Positions 16,906-25,321 are shown, numbered from the stretch's first letter. The stretch: 29,201 bases of DNA from DSAR01 sp034437315 (GCA_034437315.1 DAOTUC010000108.1:1-29201); one strand, 5' to 3'. The notes: generated from the letters alone by a model not told the origin. Program-made: numbers and translations.

Positions 16906-17457
16906 TTGAAGCCAGAGACTTATTCTGAATTGCGGTGCCCCAACTGTGCCAGCACCGATTTCGAACAAGTCGACGTCGCCAGGTATCGGTGTACCTACTG
17001 CGGCGCCTGTCTATCCACATCGTCTCAACCGTCTCCACCGCCTCCACTTCCCCGCGAGGCAGCCCCGCCGCCGGTCAAGTGTCCCCGTTGCGGACACGAG
17101 AACGCGTTCGGCGATCAGTTTTGCAACAACTGCGGCCGGGTTCTCGTGGGAAAAGTGACCGGTTCCTCCAAACTCGACCCGGCGGTGATCAGCGTCATTG
17201 CCTCGTTGGTGGGCAATGCGATCTTTCCCGTGATAGGCGCTGTCATCGGGCTGTTTCTGGGTTACCGGGCGCTCAAGGAAGCCACGACGCCGGAGATGGA
17301 AAAGAGAGCTCGGCTGGCCATCGGTCTTGGCTTGCTGATCCTGGCGCTAAGCATCGTGATGATGTGTCTGGCTATGGCGAGGCCGGCCCTGGAGTTCGGG
17401 TGGTTGACGTGCCAAGGGCTCTACCGCGAGTTTGAGAATTTTTTGATGAGTCAATAG
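16906..17457 (+). CDS. Zinc-ribbon membrane protein with DUF4190-like region
   Basis: The 183-residue protein has two zinc ribbons: CPNC...CTYC (from residue 10) and CPRCGHENAF...CNNCG (about 59-77). They are joined by a proline-rich linker (PSPPPPLPRE). Two hydrophobic helices follow, the first with the GAVIGLFLGYRALKEA sequence seen in DUF4190-type proteins. A non-ATG start, TTG 16906, is supported by AAGGAG at 16894-16899 with a 6-base gap. It lies ten bases after ygiQ and is probably in the same transcript. The function is not known. The ribbons should face the cytoplasm, which is inference. Confidence 0.75.
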   Translation: MKPETYSELRCPNCASTDFEQVDVARYRCTYCGACLSTSSQPSPPPPLPREAAPPPVKCPRCGHENAFGDQFCNNCGRVLVGKVTGSSKLDPAVISVIASLVGNAIFPVIGAVIGLFLGYRALKEATTPEMEKRARLAIGLGLLILALSIVMMCLAMARPALEFGWLTCQGLYREFENFLMSQ

Positions 17458-17567
17458 CGCTTCCAATTCCGAGACGATTAAAAAATTCGCTCGGAGGCCC
17501 GTCCTCGGGCCGATTAGCGCCCTCGGTACGGTGGCTAGAGCAATTATTTGAGACACTCTCAAGACGT
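17458..17567. other. Spacer with hairpin between convergent genes
   Basis: GGCCCG (17496-17501) pairs with CGGGCC (17506-17511) around a TCCT loop. No T run follows on the plus strand, so as a terminator for the glgC cluster it is weak. A run of six A lies at 17480-17485. Confidence 0.4.
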
Positions 17568-17599
17568 AAAAAAGGCCGGCAAGCTTTCGCCTGCCGGCC
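17568..17599 (-). terminator. Intrinsic terminator (minus strand) behind recJ
   Basis: On the minus strand GGCCGGCA (17592-17599) pairs perfectly with TGCCGGCC (17574-17581). The stem is followed directly by TTTTTT (17568-17573). This is a textbook rho-independent terminator for transcripts running leftwards, either recJ or the proposed small RNA. Confidence 0.8.
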
Positions 17600-17680
17600 C
17601 TGTTATACGTAGAGAGCCGGGGGTCGCCATCCCCCGGCCCTCACCAAAGGAGGAGAAGAAGAGAATTGTCCCTAACTTCG
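17568..17680 (-). ncRNA. Candidate small RNA with anti-Shine-Dalgarno tract
   Basis: A minus-strand -10 box, TATAGT (17686-17691), stands about 110 bases upstream of the strong terminator. The -35 region is weak. The RNA would contain an unstructured CTTCTCCTCCTTTGG tract (17644-17658), which is complementary to ribosome binding sites. Then comes a perfect 8-bp hairpin GCCGGGGG/CCCCCGGC (17616-17638), then the terminator hairpin. It could instead be the 3' untranslated region of recJ, whose stop lies 94 bases upstream of its proposed start. No known RNA family was recognised. Confidence 0.35.
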
Positions 17681-17774
17681 CCTACACTATAGCACATATC
17701 CGCCCGCTTAACTTGACGGAAAGCCCACGCTAACCCTACGCTTACCATACGATAGGTCAACGTCTCCTCCATTT

Positions 17775-20105
17775 TCAGGAAATGACGAGCGTCTCCCCGT
17801 CGGCCCGCGCGAAATAGCGGCGATAGGCCGCCGTCTCCTCCAGCAGCGACTTGAGGCGGCGCAGCGCGCGGGCCGCCTCCGCGTCTACGCCGGCCGCCGG
17901 GTCGCCCGCCGCCAGGTGAAGTACGTCGTCTTCAGCCTCTTCAGCCTCGTCCGCTCGCGCCGAGATATATCCCTTGGCCTCCAGCCAGGCCAGCCCGGCG
18001 CGCACGCTCGCCTCCCGCTGCGCCGTGGCGGCCGCCAGCGTCGAAATCGTCGCCGCGCCTCCCTCGGTATTTATCGCCCGCTTGACCAGCCCGCTCAGGC
18101 GTTGGAGGAAACGCTCCGGATCGTCGAGCCCGGGATCGAGGCCAAAGAGATAGACGGCGCCGGGGTTGACTGCATCCAGGGCGGCCCCCAATTCGACCGG
18201 GCCGGGCGGCGTTGTCCAGATCGCCAGTGCATCCGTGGGCTGCAAGCGCCGCCGGTCCTGTCCCGCGACCTCGGCCCGATGGCCCGCCTCGCTCCACACG
18301 AGGATCTGGCCCTGTCGCCGTAGATCCTCCAGCCTCTTCTGGGGGTATGGCGCCTGCCGGTAATCGACGACGCGAATTTTCGCCTCCGCCGGGCGGAGTT
18401 CCTCAACGGCGGACGGTAGCAAGCGGGCGTCCACCCACTCGATCTGTACCTGTCGTTGCCCGCGATAATCGTTGGCCCGGACGGTGTAGGCCATATCGAA
18501 GGGCCCCTGGGGCAGCGGCTGACCGGCCCCGCGCCACCACAGCGCCTGCTGAATGGTTCCTGTCTCATCCTCAATGGTCAGTTTCAAGTGTTCACGCGTT
18601 CGCCCGATGATGGTGTGGCTGTTCAACGTTACGTGGCGGGTCGCCAACGTCAACGGCGGGTTGCCTGGCCCGAAGGGCGCTAACCGCTCCAATTGAGCCA
18701 CCAGGTCCAGCGAGATGTCCGCCAGCGGCAGGTAACCGTCGATTTGCAGCGGGGTCGCCTCGTCCAGCTCGCCGCACATCTCCAGGATCGTGCGCGAGAG
18801 AGCGCGGCGAAATTCTGGGATGCGCTCCGCTTCGATGCTCAGGCCGGCCGCCATTGGATGACCGCCGAAGCGGCCTAGCACGTCCCGCTGGGCGGCGATG
18901 GCGGCGTGGATGTCGCACCCTTCGACGGAGCGGGCCGATCCGCGGGCCATTTCTCCCTCCGGCGTCGTCAGCAGGATCGTCGGCTTGTGGAAGCGTTCGG
19001 CCAGGCGCCCGGCGACGATGCCGATCACGCCCCCCGGCCATGAGGGATGGCTCAGCACCAGCCCCGCGTGTTCCAGAAGCGCGGGCTCCCGCTCGATCTG
19101 GGACAGGGCGGCCTGGGTCACCTGGTTGCACAACAGTTTCCGCTGAGTGTTCAAGCCGTCCAACTCGGTCGCCAGGATGCGGGCGCGGGTGGGATCGTCG
19201 GTCGTGAGGAACTCGACGGCGGCGGTGGCGTCGTCCAGCCGGCCCAAGGCGTTGAGCCGGGGCGCCAGCTCAAAACCGATGTGTTCCTCGGTCAGGTTGG
19301 CGGGGTTGAGGTCGGCGATTTCTATCAGCGCCCGCAGACCGAGCCGTTCGGTCCGGCGCAAGACTTCCAGCCCCCGCTGGAGCAGATAGCGCACGTCGCC
19401 CGCCTGGGTCGCCACGTCGGCTACGATGCCCAGCGCGACCAGGTCCAGATGACGGGTCGCGTCCGCCGGCCGACCGGCCCGCTCGTAGAGCAACTGGGCC
19501 AGCTTGTAGGCCACGCCGACGCCGGGCAACTCGCGCAGGGGGTGGGTTGCGGGCAATAGCTTGGGGTCGGTCACCGAGAAGGCGCGGGGCAGCGCGGGCG
19601 GCAGGTCGTGATGATCGGTGACGACCACGTCCACGCCCTGTGATTGGGCGTAGATGATGGGCTCGTGGGCAGTCACGCCGGTGTCGCACGTCACCACCAG
19701 GTCGACTCCCTCAGATAGAATCTGCTTGAGCGCCGGTAGATTGACGCCGTGGGATTCCCGCTGGCGGTGGGGGATGTGATAGCGCACGTCGCCCCCCAGG
19801 TCGCGCAACGTGGAGACCAGGATGGTGGTCGATGTCTGCCCGTCGACGTCAAAATCCCCCCACACGCAGATTGCCTCTCCCTGCCGGATAGCCCGCTCAA
19901 TGCGCTCGGCCGCTCTCTCCGCATCTGGCAGGGCGGCGGCGGGCGCCGGGCGGTAGAATTCGGGGTCGAGAAAGGCGCGGGCTATCTCAATGTCGGCGAA
20001 ACCCCGCCGGGCCAGCGTCTGCGCTATCAGCGGGTGACCGTCAATGGCCGCCCGGAGTGGTTCTGGGACGTGAACGGGTTGTGGTTCGATCCAATTTTTG
20101 TTCAT
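17775..20105 (-). CDS. recJ: Single-stranded-DNA-specific exonuclease RecJ
   Basis: RecJ degrades single-stranded DNA 5' to 3' in recombination and mismatch or base excision repair. The 776-residue protein has the DHH phosphoesterase core: WGDFDVDG (D84, D86, D88), CDTG (D141) and TDHHD (D164-H166). DHHA1 follows with GRFGGHPMAAGLS, then an OB-fold region (TIIGRTREHLKLTIEDE) for DNA binding. The last 200 or so residues are an additional C-terminal region that I do not recognise, with a helical and acidic end. The start ATG 20105 has only AGGA a few bases before it. The gene is followed by the terminator at 17568-17599. Confidence 0.93.
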   Translation of the reverse strand: MNKNWIEPQPVHVPEPLRAAIDGHPLIAQTLARRGFADIEIARAFLDPEFYRPAPAAALPDAERAAERIERAIRQGEAICVWGDFDVDGQTSTTILVSTLRDLGGDVRYHIPHRQRESHGVNLPALKQILSEGVDLVVTCDTGVTAHEPIIYAQSQGVDVVVTDHHDLPPALPRAFSVTDPKLLPATHPLRELPGVGVAYKLAQLLYERAGRPADATRHLDLVALGIVADVATQAGDVRYLLQRGLEVLRRTERLGLRALIEIADLNPANLTEEHIGFELAPRLNALGRLDDATAAVEFLTTDDPTRARILATELDGLNTQRKLLCNQVTQAALSQIEREPALLEHAGLVLSHPSWPGGVIGIVAGRLAERFHKPTILLTTPEGEMARGSARSVEGCDIHAAIAAQRDVLGRFGGHPMAAGLSIEAERIPEFRRALSRTILEMCGELDEATPLQIDGYLPLADISLDLVAQLERLAPFGPGNPPLTLATRHVTLNSHTIIGRTREHLKLTIEDETGTIQQALWWRGAGQPLPQGPFDMAYTVRANDYRGQRQVQIEWVDARLLPSAVEELRPAEAKIRVVDYRQAPYPQKRLEDLRRQGQILVWSEAGHRAEVAGQDRRRLQPTDALAIWTTPPGPVELGAALDAVNPGAVYLFGLDPGLDDPERFLQRLSGLVKRAINTEGGAATISTLAAATAQREASVRAGLAWLEAKGYISARADEAEEAEDDVLHLAAGDPAAGVDAEAARALRRLKSLLEETAAYRRYFARADGETLVIS

Positions 20106-20115
20106 TGATGGGTCC

Positions 20116-20180
20116 TCATTATTTGTCGCACGTCATTTGTCGCTCGTCATTCGTCACGCGATATTCGTCACACGTCGTTA
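20116..20180. repeat. Degenerate CGTCATTCGT-type repeat tract
   Basis: Variants of the unit TTTGTCGCACGTCA and ATTCGTCACGCG recur about every 10-14 bases between the divergent recJ and hypF genes. The same style of repeat occurs at 12541-12605 and 27741-27796. Confidence 0.55.
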
Positions 20181-20208
20181 GTTTATCGTGATTTGAACAG
20201 AAGTCTAC

Positions 20209-20237
20209 TGGACACCTCATCCAGTCGGTGTTAAAAT
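20209..20237 (+). promoter_or_regulatory. Promoter for hypF, predicting a leaderless mRNA
   Basis: TGGACA (20209-20214) and TAAAAT (20232-20237) are exactly 17 bases apart. The start codon A is at 20247, only ten bases after the end of the -10 box, so transcription should begin within a few bases of the ATG. There is no Shine-Dalgarno. Confidence 0.6.
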
Positions 20238-20246
20238 AACTCGGTT

Positions 20247-22610
20247 ATGAAAACTGAACAATCCACGAGCACACAGGACAAGGAATTTTCCACTTCAGCG
20301 CGCTACATTCACATCACCGGCGTCGTGCAGGGGGTGGGATTTCGGCCCTTCGTCTACAACCTGGCGACCGACCTGGCGCTTTCCGGCTGGGTGTTGAATA
20401 GTTCCGCCGGGGTGGAGATTGAGGTCGTGGGGCCGGAGGACGCGCTGGCCTCCTTCGTCGAGCGCCTGGCGTCGGAAGCGCCGCCTCTCTCCCGCATTGA
20501 GCAGATTGATGTCGAACCGATTCCGCCGGCCGACGTTGACCTGCCGGAGGCCGGGCGCTTTGGTATCCGGCATTCTGAGGCCCGCGCGGGTGATTTCCAA
20601 CCGATCTCGCCCGATATCTGCACCTGCGAGGATTGCCTGCGCGAGCTTTTCGATCCCGCCGACCGGCGTTATCGCTATCCCTTTATCAATTGCATCAACT
20701 GCGGCCCCCGCTTCACCATCATCCAGGACATCCCCTACGACCGGCCGAAAACGACGATGGCGCCTTTCCCGATGTGCCCCGATTGTCAAGCCGAGTACGA
20801 CGATCCCACCGACCGGCGTTTCCACGCTCAACCCAACGCTTGCCCTGTCTGCGGGCCGCGCGTCTGGCTACAATATCACGGCGATAACTCATCGCCGGTC
20901 GCCTTCGCGGACGCTGCGATCCAGGCGACGCGCCAATTATTGGTCGAGGGCCGCGTCGTCGCCATCAAGGGGCTGGGGGGCTTTCACCTGGCCTGCAACG
21001 CCACAAACCACGAGGCGGTCGCCCGTCTGCGCCGGCGCAAAGGCCGCGTCGATAAGCCGTTCGCGCTTATGACTTTCGATATAGATGCGGTCGAGCGCAT
21101 CTGCGTGGTTGACGCTGATGAGCGGGCGCTCCTCACTTCCCGCGAACGGCCCATTGTTCTGCTGCGCCGTCGTTCCGATACGTCCGATACGTCCATCTCC
21201 GACCTGGTCGCGCCCGGCAACGATCACTTGGGCGTGATGTTGCCCTATACGCCGCTCCATTACCTGTTGCTCGAAGCGGGTGATTTTCCCATCGCCCTGG
21301 TGATGACCTCCGGCAATTATTCCGAGGAACCGATCGCGATGAGCAACGAGGAGGCGCTGGACCGGTTGGGCGCTCTGGCCGACGCCTTCTTGTTCCACGA
21401 TCGGGAGATTCACGCCCGTTGCGACGACAGCGTGACGCGAATCTTCAACGAGGCCGAGCTCCCTGTGCGCCGCTCGCGGGGTTACGCCCCTTACCCGATC
21501 CACCTGCCTTTCGCGGTTGAGCAGACGTTGGCCGTAGGGGCGGAGTTGAAGAACACCTTTTGCCTCACCCGCGAGCGTTACGCCTTCCTCAGCCAGCACA
21601 TCGGCGATATGGAGAATTACGAGACGCTGCGCTTCTTCGAGCAGATGGTGGAGCAACTGGCGCGCACTTTCCGCATTGAGCCGGCGATCATCGCTTGCGA
21701 TATGCACCCCGGCTATCTGGTGACGCGCTGGGCCCGCGCCCATGCCGACCGGCGGAAATCGTCCATTCGCCTGGTGCAGGTCCAGCACCATCACGCCCAC
21801 ATCGCCGCCTGTATGGCCGAGCACGCCCTCGCCGGCGAGCGGCCTGTCATCGGTGTGACCTTGGACGGCACCGGCTACGGTAGCGACGGCGCCATCTGGG
21901 GCGGGGAGTTCCTCGTCGCCGATTACGCGACCTTCCGCCGCGCCGCACATCTGGCCTACGCGCCGCTGCCCGGCGGCGACGCCGCCATTCGCCGGCCCTA
22001 TCGCATCGCGCTGGCCTACCTGTGGGCCGCGGGCGTCGCCTGGGCGGACGATCTGCCGCCCGTGGTCGCCGCTCCCGCCGCCGAACGGCGGGTTCTGGCC
22101 CAGCAGCTTGAGCGGGGTCTGCACGTCACGCCCACGTCAAGCGTCGGCCGGCTCTTCGATGCTGTGTCCGCTTTGGCTGGCGTGCGACAGGCGATCAATT
22201 ACGAGGCCCAGGCGGCTATCGAATTGGAAGCGCTGGCGGCGGAGGGGGTAGAGGCGGCCTACGCTTTCGACGTGAACGGCCCGGCGGTCGATGTGTCCCC
22301 GGTCATCCGCGCCGTGGTCGCCGACGTGCGGGCCGGCGCGCCGGCCGGGGTGATCGCGGCCAAATTTCACAATGGCCTGGCGCTGATGATCCGCGACGTC
22401 TGCCGTCGCCTGCGCGAAGAGACCGGGTTGGAAGCGGTCGCGCTTTCGGGCGGCGTGTTCCAGAACGTGACGTTGCTGCGGAAAACGGTCCCGCTGCTGG
22501 AAGAGGCCGGTTTCACCGTGTACGTCCATCGCCTGACGCCGCCCAACGACGCTTGTATCGCGCTGGGGCAAGCGCTCATCGCCAGCGTCCAATCCACAGA
22601 TGGCGTGTAG
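20247..22610 (+). CDS. hypF: Carbamoyltransferase HypF
   Basis: HypF transfers a carbamoyl group from carbamoyl phosphate to HypE, the first step in making the cyanide ligands of [NiFe] hydrogenase. The 787-residue protein has all usual parts: an acylphosphatase domain (about 20-110; VQGVGFRPFVYNLA), two zinc fingers (CEDC...CINC and CPDC...CPVC, about 125-205), a YrdC-like domain (about 225-405; IKGLGGFHLAC, VMTSGNYSEEP), and a Kae1-like domain with the metal-binding VQHHHAHIAA (H514-H516) and GGVFQN. No other hyp or hydrogenase gene lies in the window. A leaderless start at ATG 20247 is likely. Confidence 0.95.
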   Translation: MKTEQSTSTQDKEFSTSARYIHITGVVQGVGFRPFVYNLATDLALSGWVLNSSAGVEIEVVGPEDALASFVERLASEAPPLSRIEQIDVEPIPPADVDLPEAGRFGIRHSEARAGDFQPISPDICTCEDCLRELFDPADRRYRYPFINCINCGPRFTIIQDIPYDRPKTTMAPFPMCPDCQAEYDDPTDRRFHAQPNACPVCGPRVWLQYHGDNSSPVAFADAAIQATRQLLVEGRVVAIKGLGGFHLACNATNHEAVARLRRRKGRVDKPFALMTFDIDAVERICVVDADERALLTSRERPIVLLRRRSDTSDTSISDLVAPGNDHLGVMLPYTPLHYLLLEAGDFPIALVMTSGNYSEEPIAMSNEEALDRLGALADAFLFHDREIHARCDDSVTRIFNEAELPVRRSRGYAPYPIHLPFAVEQTLAVGAELKNTFCLTRERYAFLSQHIGDMENYETLRFFEQMVEQLARTFRIEPAIIACDMHPGYLVTRWARAHADRRKSSIRLVQVQHHHAHIAACMAEHALAGERPVIGVTLDGTGYGSDGAIWGGEFLVADYATFRRAAHLAYAPLPGGDAAIRRPYRIALAYLWAAGVAWADDLPPVVAAPAAERRVLAQQLERGLHVTPTSSVGRLFDAVSALAGVRQAINYEAQAAIELEALAAEGVEAAYAFDVNGPAVDVSPVIRAVVADVRAGAPAGVIAAKFHNGLALMIRDVCRRLREETGLEAVALSGGVFQNVTLLRKTVPLLEEAGFTVYVHRLTPPNDACIALGQALIASVQSTDGV

Positions 22611-22615
22611 ATGAG

Positions 22616-22637
22616 AAAAAGGCCCCGGCAATGGGCC
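22616..22637 (-). terminator. Intrinsic terminator (minus strand) of the AIM24 gene
   Basis: On the minus strand GGCCC (22633-22637) and GGGCC (22621-22625) form a five-base stem with a 7-base loop. TTTTT (22616-22620) follows. It begins three bases after the AIM24 stop codon and closes the gap to hypF, which is convergent. Confidence 0.65.
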
Positions 22638-22640
22638 GCG

Positions 22641-23324
22641 CTAACCGCTCTTGGTGGGCATGTAGCGGGCCAATTTGCTCGCCAGGTTAGCCAGCGGCAA
22701 GCTTTGCAGCCAGATATGCCCCGGTCCCTTCAGCGTAGCCAGGAATAGCCCTTCGCCGGAGAAGAGGACGTTGGCGACCCCCTTGACTGTCTTGATGTCG
22801 TAATCCACCGTCGGCTCGAATAGCGCGATGTGTCCTGGATCGACCTGCATGACCTCGCCGGTCGTCAACTCGTATTCTCGCACCTCGCCGGGGATTTCCA
22901 GGAAGACCGCGCCGGGGCCGGTGACCTTCTGCAAGATGAATCCCTCGCCGCCGAACACCCCGGCTCCCAACTTCTTGCGGAACGCTGTCTCCAGCTTCAC
23001 CGATTCCTCGGCGAACATAAAGGCGTCTTTCTGGCAAATGAGGGTTTGGCCGGCCGCGAGTTGAAAGTCGAGCACTTTGCCCGGCGCTTCGGGGGTGAAG
23101 ACGACCAGGCCTTGCCCGCTGCGGCAGGTGTAGGTCGTCATAAAGAACGACTCGCCCGCCAGTTTCCGGCCCAAACCGGCCATCAGGCCGCCCTTGGTAT
23201 TGGTCTTCATCTCGATATCGCCCTTCATCCACGCCATGCCGCCGGATTCGGTGTAGACTGACTCCCCGGCGTTTAGGTGGACATCTACGGTCTGTAAAAA
23301 CGAACCTTTTACCTCGTATTGCAT
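22641..23324 (-). CDS. AIM24 / TIGR00266 family protein
   Basis: The 227-residue protein belongs to the AIM24 beta-sandwich family, named after a yeast mitochondrial protein; the bacterial role is unknown. Family features are QYEVKGSFLQTVDVHLNAGESVYTESG at the start (here in pieces: EVKGSFLQT, AGESVYTESGGM), GLGRKLAGESFFMTTY, GEGFILQKVTGPG and FSGEGLFLATLKGPG. AAGGAGG on the minus strand is only one base from ATG 23330 but seven from ATG 23324, so the latter start is chosen; it also agrees with the family's usual N terminus. It has its own terminator and is a single-gene unit. Confidence 0.85.
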   Translation of the reverse strand: MQYEVKGSFLQTVDVHLNAGESVYTESGGMAWMKGDIEMKTNTKGGLMAGLGRKLAGESFFMTTYTCRSGQGLVVFTPEAPGKVLDFQLAAGQTLICQKDAFMFAEESVKLETAFRKKLGAGVFGGEGFILQKVTGPGAVFLEIPGEVREYELTTGEVMQVDPGHIALFEPTVDYDIKTVKGVANVLFSGEGLFLATLKGPGHIWLQSLPLANLASKLARYMPTKSG

Positions 23325-23350
23325 CGGCATGCCTCCTTATTTTAAAAGCG

Positions 23351-23367
23351 CCGGGTCTCAGGCCCGG
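23351..23367. promoter_or_regulatory. Inverted repeat upstream of the AIM24 gene (possible operator)
   Basis: CCGGG (23351-23355) and CCCGG (23363-23367) form an inverted repeat. It partly overlaps a minus-strand TTGACC (23366-23371) and lies just upstream of the T/A-rich TTTTAAA at 23341-23347. If these are -35 and -10 boxes, the repeat would sit in the promoter spacer as an operator would. The spacing is not ideal, so this is tentative. Confidence 0.25.
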
Positions 23368-23505
23368 TCAACGCTACACAGTTCTTTCAACCCCTACCCG
23401 TTCACTGTCAGTCTCCCAACCTGCGGGAGGTTTAGAGGTGAAAGTGTCGGGCAGCTTGATTCTACCTTAAATAGCGTCTGTGGGCAAGATACGCTATGCG
23501 TCAAT

Positions 23506-23533
23506 TTGCCAATCGGCTTCAATGGGGTAAAAT
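23506..23533 (+). promoter_or_regulatory. Promoter for the glycosyltransferase-like gene, predicting a leaderless mRNA
   Basis: TTGCCA (23506-23511) and TAAAAT (23528-23533) are 16 bases apart. The ATG at 23540 is only six bases after the -10 box, so it should coincide with the transcription start. No Shine-Dalgarno is possible. Confidence 0.55.
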
Positions 23534-23539
23534 AGCGCC

Positions 23540-24868
23540 ATGCATTCCAAACAATTCGTTGTTCAACGATGGTTGCGCGTCGTTCTGTTCGTTATTCTGC
23601 TCGTCTATCTCGTCGTCGCTGCATTCTACGCCGCTTTCACTCCGACCTGGCAGACGCCCGATGAACCGGCCCACTATAACTACGTTCGCGCTCTGGCCGA
23701 AGGACGCGTTTTCCCGGTGATAGAGCCGGGGGATTACGACCAAGAGCTGTTGAGCGAACTCACCAGCCGGGATTTTCCGCCGGAACTGTCGGTCGAATCG
23801 TTGGCGTACGAGGATCACCAGCCGCCGCTCTATTACCTGCTGGCGACGCCGGTCTATTGGCTCTTCGACGGCGCTTTATGGCCCCTACGCCTGTTTTCAG
23901 TGCTGTTGGGCGCCGGCGTCTTGCTGATGGCGTTCAAGACAGTCCGCGTCATCTTTCCCACCCGCCCGTGGTTGGCCCTGTGGACGGCGGCCTTTATCGC
24001 CGTCATCCCCCAGCGCCTGGCGATGATGTCCGGGGTGCAAAACGACGCCCTGGCGGAGCTCATTGTCGGGGCCGCGCTGTGGGCCTTGCTCGCCTACGTG
24101 TGCGAGGGGCGGGAGCGGAAGCGGCCCCGTCCGTGGTCCATCGGGTTACTCCTGGCGGCGGCGCTGTTGACCAAGACGACTGCGTATCCGTTGGTCGGCC
24201 TGACAATCATAGCTGTCGTCGTCCGGCAACGTCGGGAGAAGCGAACGTTTCGCTGGGCGGTGAAGCAATGGGCCTGGATGCTCGCGCCGGCGATCCTGAT
24301 CACCGGCCCCTGGTTCGCGCGCAACCTGCTGATCTATGGCTGGACGGATCCCACCGGCATTGCCCGGCATAACGCGGTCGTCGTCGGGCAACCCCGTTCC
24401 GTCGAATGGCTGGCCCTTTACGGGTGGGTGGGGCTGCTCGTCCGCCTGGTCCGCACGACTTTTCAGAGCTTCTGGGGGCAATTCGGATGGATGAAGGTGG
24501 TGTTGCCGGGTCGTTTTTACCAGGGGCTGGCGCTGCTCTCGGCGGCCCTGGTCGTCGGGTGCATCTGGCGGCTTTTCGACCGTCGCGCGTGTCTGGAGGC
24601 ACGCCAGCGAATCGGCCTGGGGCTGCTTGTGATTTGGACGGGATTCGTCGCGGCGAGTTTCCTGGGGTACAATCTGCTGTTCGTCCAACACCAGGGGCGC
24701 TATCTCTACCCGGCGCTCATCCCCATCGGGCTGGTCGCCGCGCTGGGGATTGAGCAATGGGCGCAACTGGCGCCCCGGCGCATTCGCCCGGTCGCAATAG
24801 GCGCGTTCTTCGCCGGGATGATCGTGTTTGACGTCTATTGCTTGTACCTGGTGATACTGTACCTATAA
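23540..24868 (+). CDS. GT-C fold membrane glycosyltransferase-like protein (GT39/ArnT type)
   Basis: The 442-residue protein has about ten membrane helices. The first outer loop carries TPDEPAHYNYVRALAEG, the acidic DE motif that places these enzymes' catalytic residues next to the lipid-linked sugar donor. YEDHQPPLYYLLATPVYW follows, also typical of the PMT/ArnT group. NDALAELIVGAALWALLAY and later helices complete the membrane core. The donor and acceptor cannot be told. The length fits a minimal form without the periplasmic C-terminal domain. ATG 23540 is directly downstream of a -10 box. The thioesterase gene follows after 30 bases. Confidence 0.75.
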   Translation: MHSKQFVVQRWLRVVLFVILLVYLVVAAFYAAFTPTWQTPDEPAHYNYVRALAEGRVFPVIEPGDYDQELLSELTSRDFPPELSVESLAYEDHQPPLYYLLATPVYWLFDGALWPLRLFSVLLGAGVLLMAFKTVRVIFPTRPWLALWTAAFIAVIPQRLAMMSGVQNDALAELIVGAALWALLAYVCEGRERKRPRPWSIGLLLAAALLTKTTAYPLVGLTIIAVVVRQRREKRTFRWAVKQWAWMLAPAILITGPWFARNLLIYGWTDPTGIARHNAVVVGQPRSVEWLALYGWVGLLVRLVRTTFQSFWGQFGWMKVVLPGRFYQGLALLSAALVVGCIWRLFDRRACLEARQRIGLGLLVIWTGFVAASFLGYNLLFVQHQGRYLYPALIPIGLVAALGIEQWAQLAPRRIRPVAIGAFFAGMIVFDVYCLYLVILYL

Positions 24869-24898
24869 ACAAGTGGGATCAGGTTGGAGGGTGATACG

Positions 24899-25288
24899 AT
24901 GCGTATAATTTCTGGATTGACAGGTGAATTGGAGAGGGTCGCGCGTGAGGCGGACACCGCCGCCCAATGGGGCAGTGGACTGGTTCCCGTTTTCAGCACG
25001 CCAGCCCTGGTGGGTCTGATGGAGGGCGCAGCTGTTGAAGCGTTGAAAGGGCGTTTGGATGCGGGTCAAACGTCGGTGGGCGGTCGTATTGATGTGCGTC
25101 ATCTCGCCGCCACGCCTATCGGCATGCGCGTCCGCGCCGTAGCCGAACTGACCGAGGTCGATGGTCGCCGGCTCGTGTTTCAAATCGAGGCCTGGGACGA
25201 GGAAGAACAGATCGGTCAGGCCGTCCACGAACGGTTTATCATCGACGAAGAACGCTTCATAGCCCGGGTGGAATCGAAGGGCTCGTGA
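24899..25288 (+). CDS. FlK-type (hotdog fold) thioesterase
   Basis: The 129-residue protein matches the fluoroacetyl-CoA thioesterase FlK family: VFSTPALVGLMEGAAV, SVGGRIDVRHLAATPIG, and EVDGRRLVFQIEAWDE then HERFIID. The three catalytic residues of FlK (Thr, Glu, His) have clear equivalents at T34, E42 and H68. Most relatives act on other acyl-CoAs, so resistance to fluoroacetate should not be assumed. GGAGG at 24886-24890 supports ATG 24899 rather than the upstream TTG 24884. It is probably cotranscribed with the membrane glycosyltransferase, though the two have no evident functional link. Confidence 0.85.
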   Translation: MRIISGLTGELERVAREADTAAQWGSGLVPVFSTPALVGLMEGAAVEALKGRLDAGQTSVGGRIDVRHLAATPIGMRVRAVAELTEVDGRRLVFQIEAWDEEEQIGQAVHERFIIDEERFIARVESKGS

Positions 25289-25321
25289 AACTATGTTGGG
25301 GCGCAACTGTCGCCGGTCTGA

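Noticed and set aside
20937..22124. Long minus-strand ORF opposite hypF
   Set aside because: The plus strand carries all HypF domains in order, and the antisense frame shows no domain.
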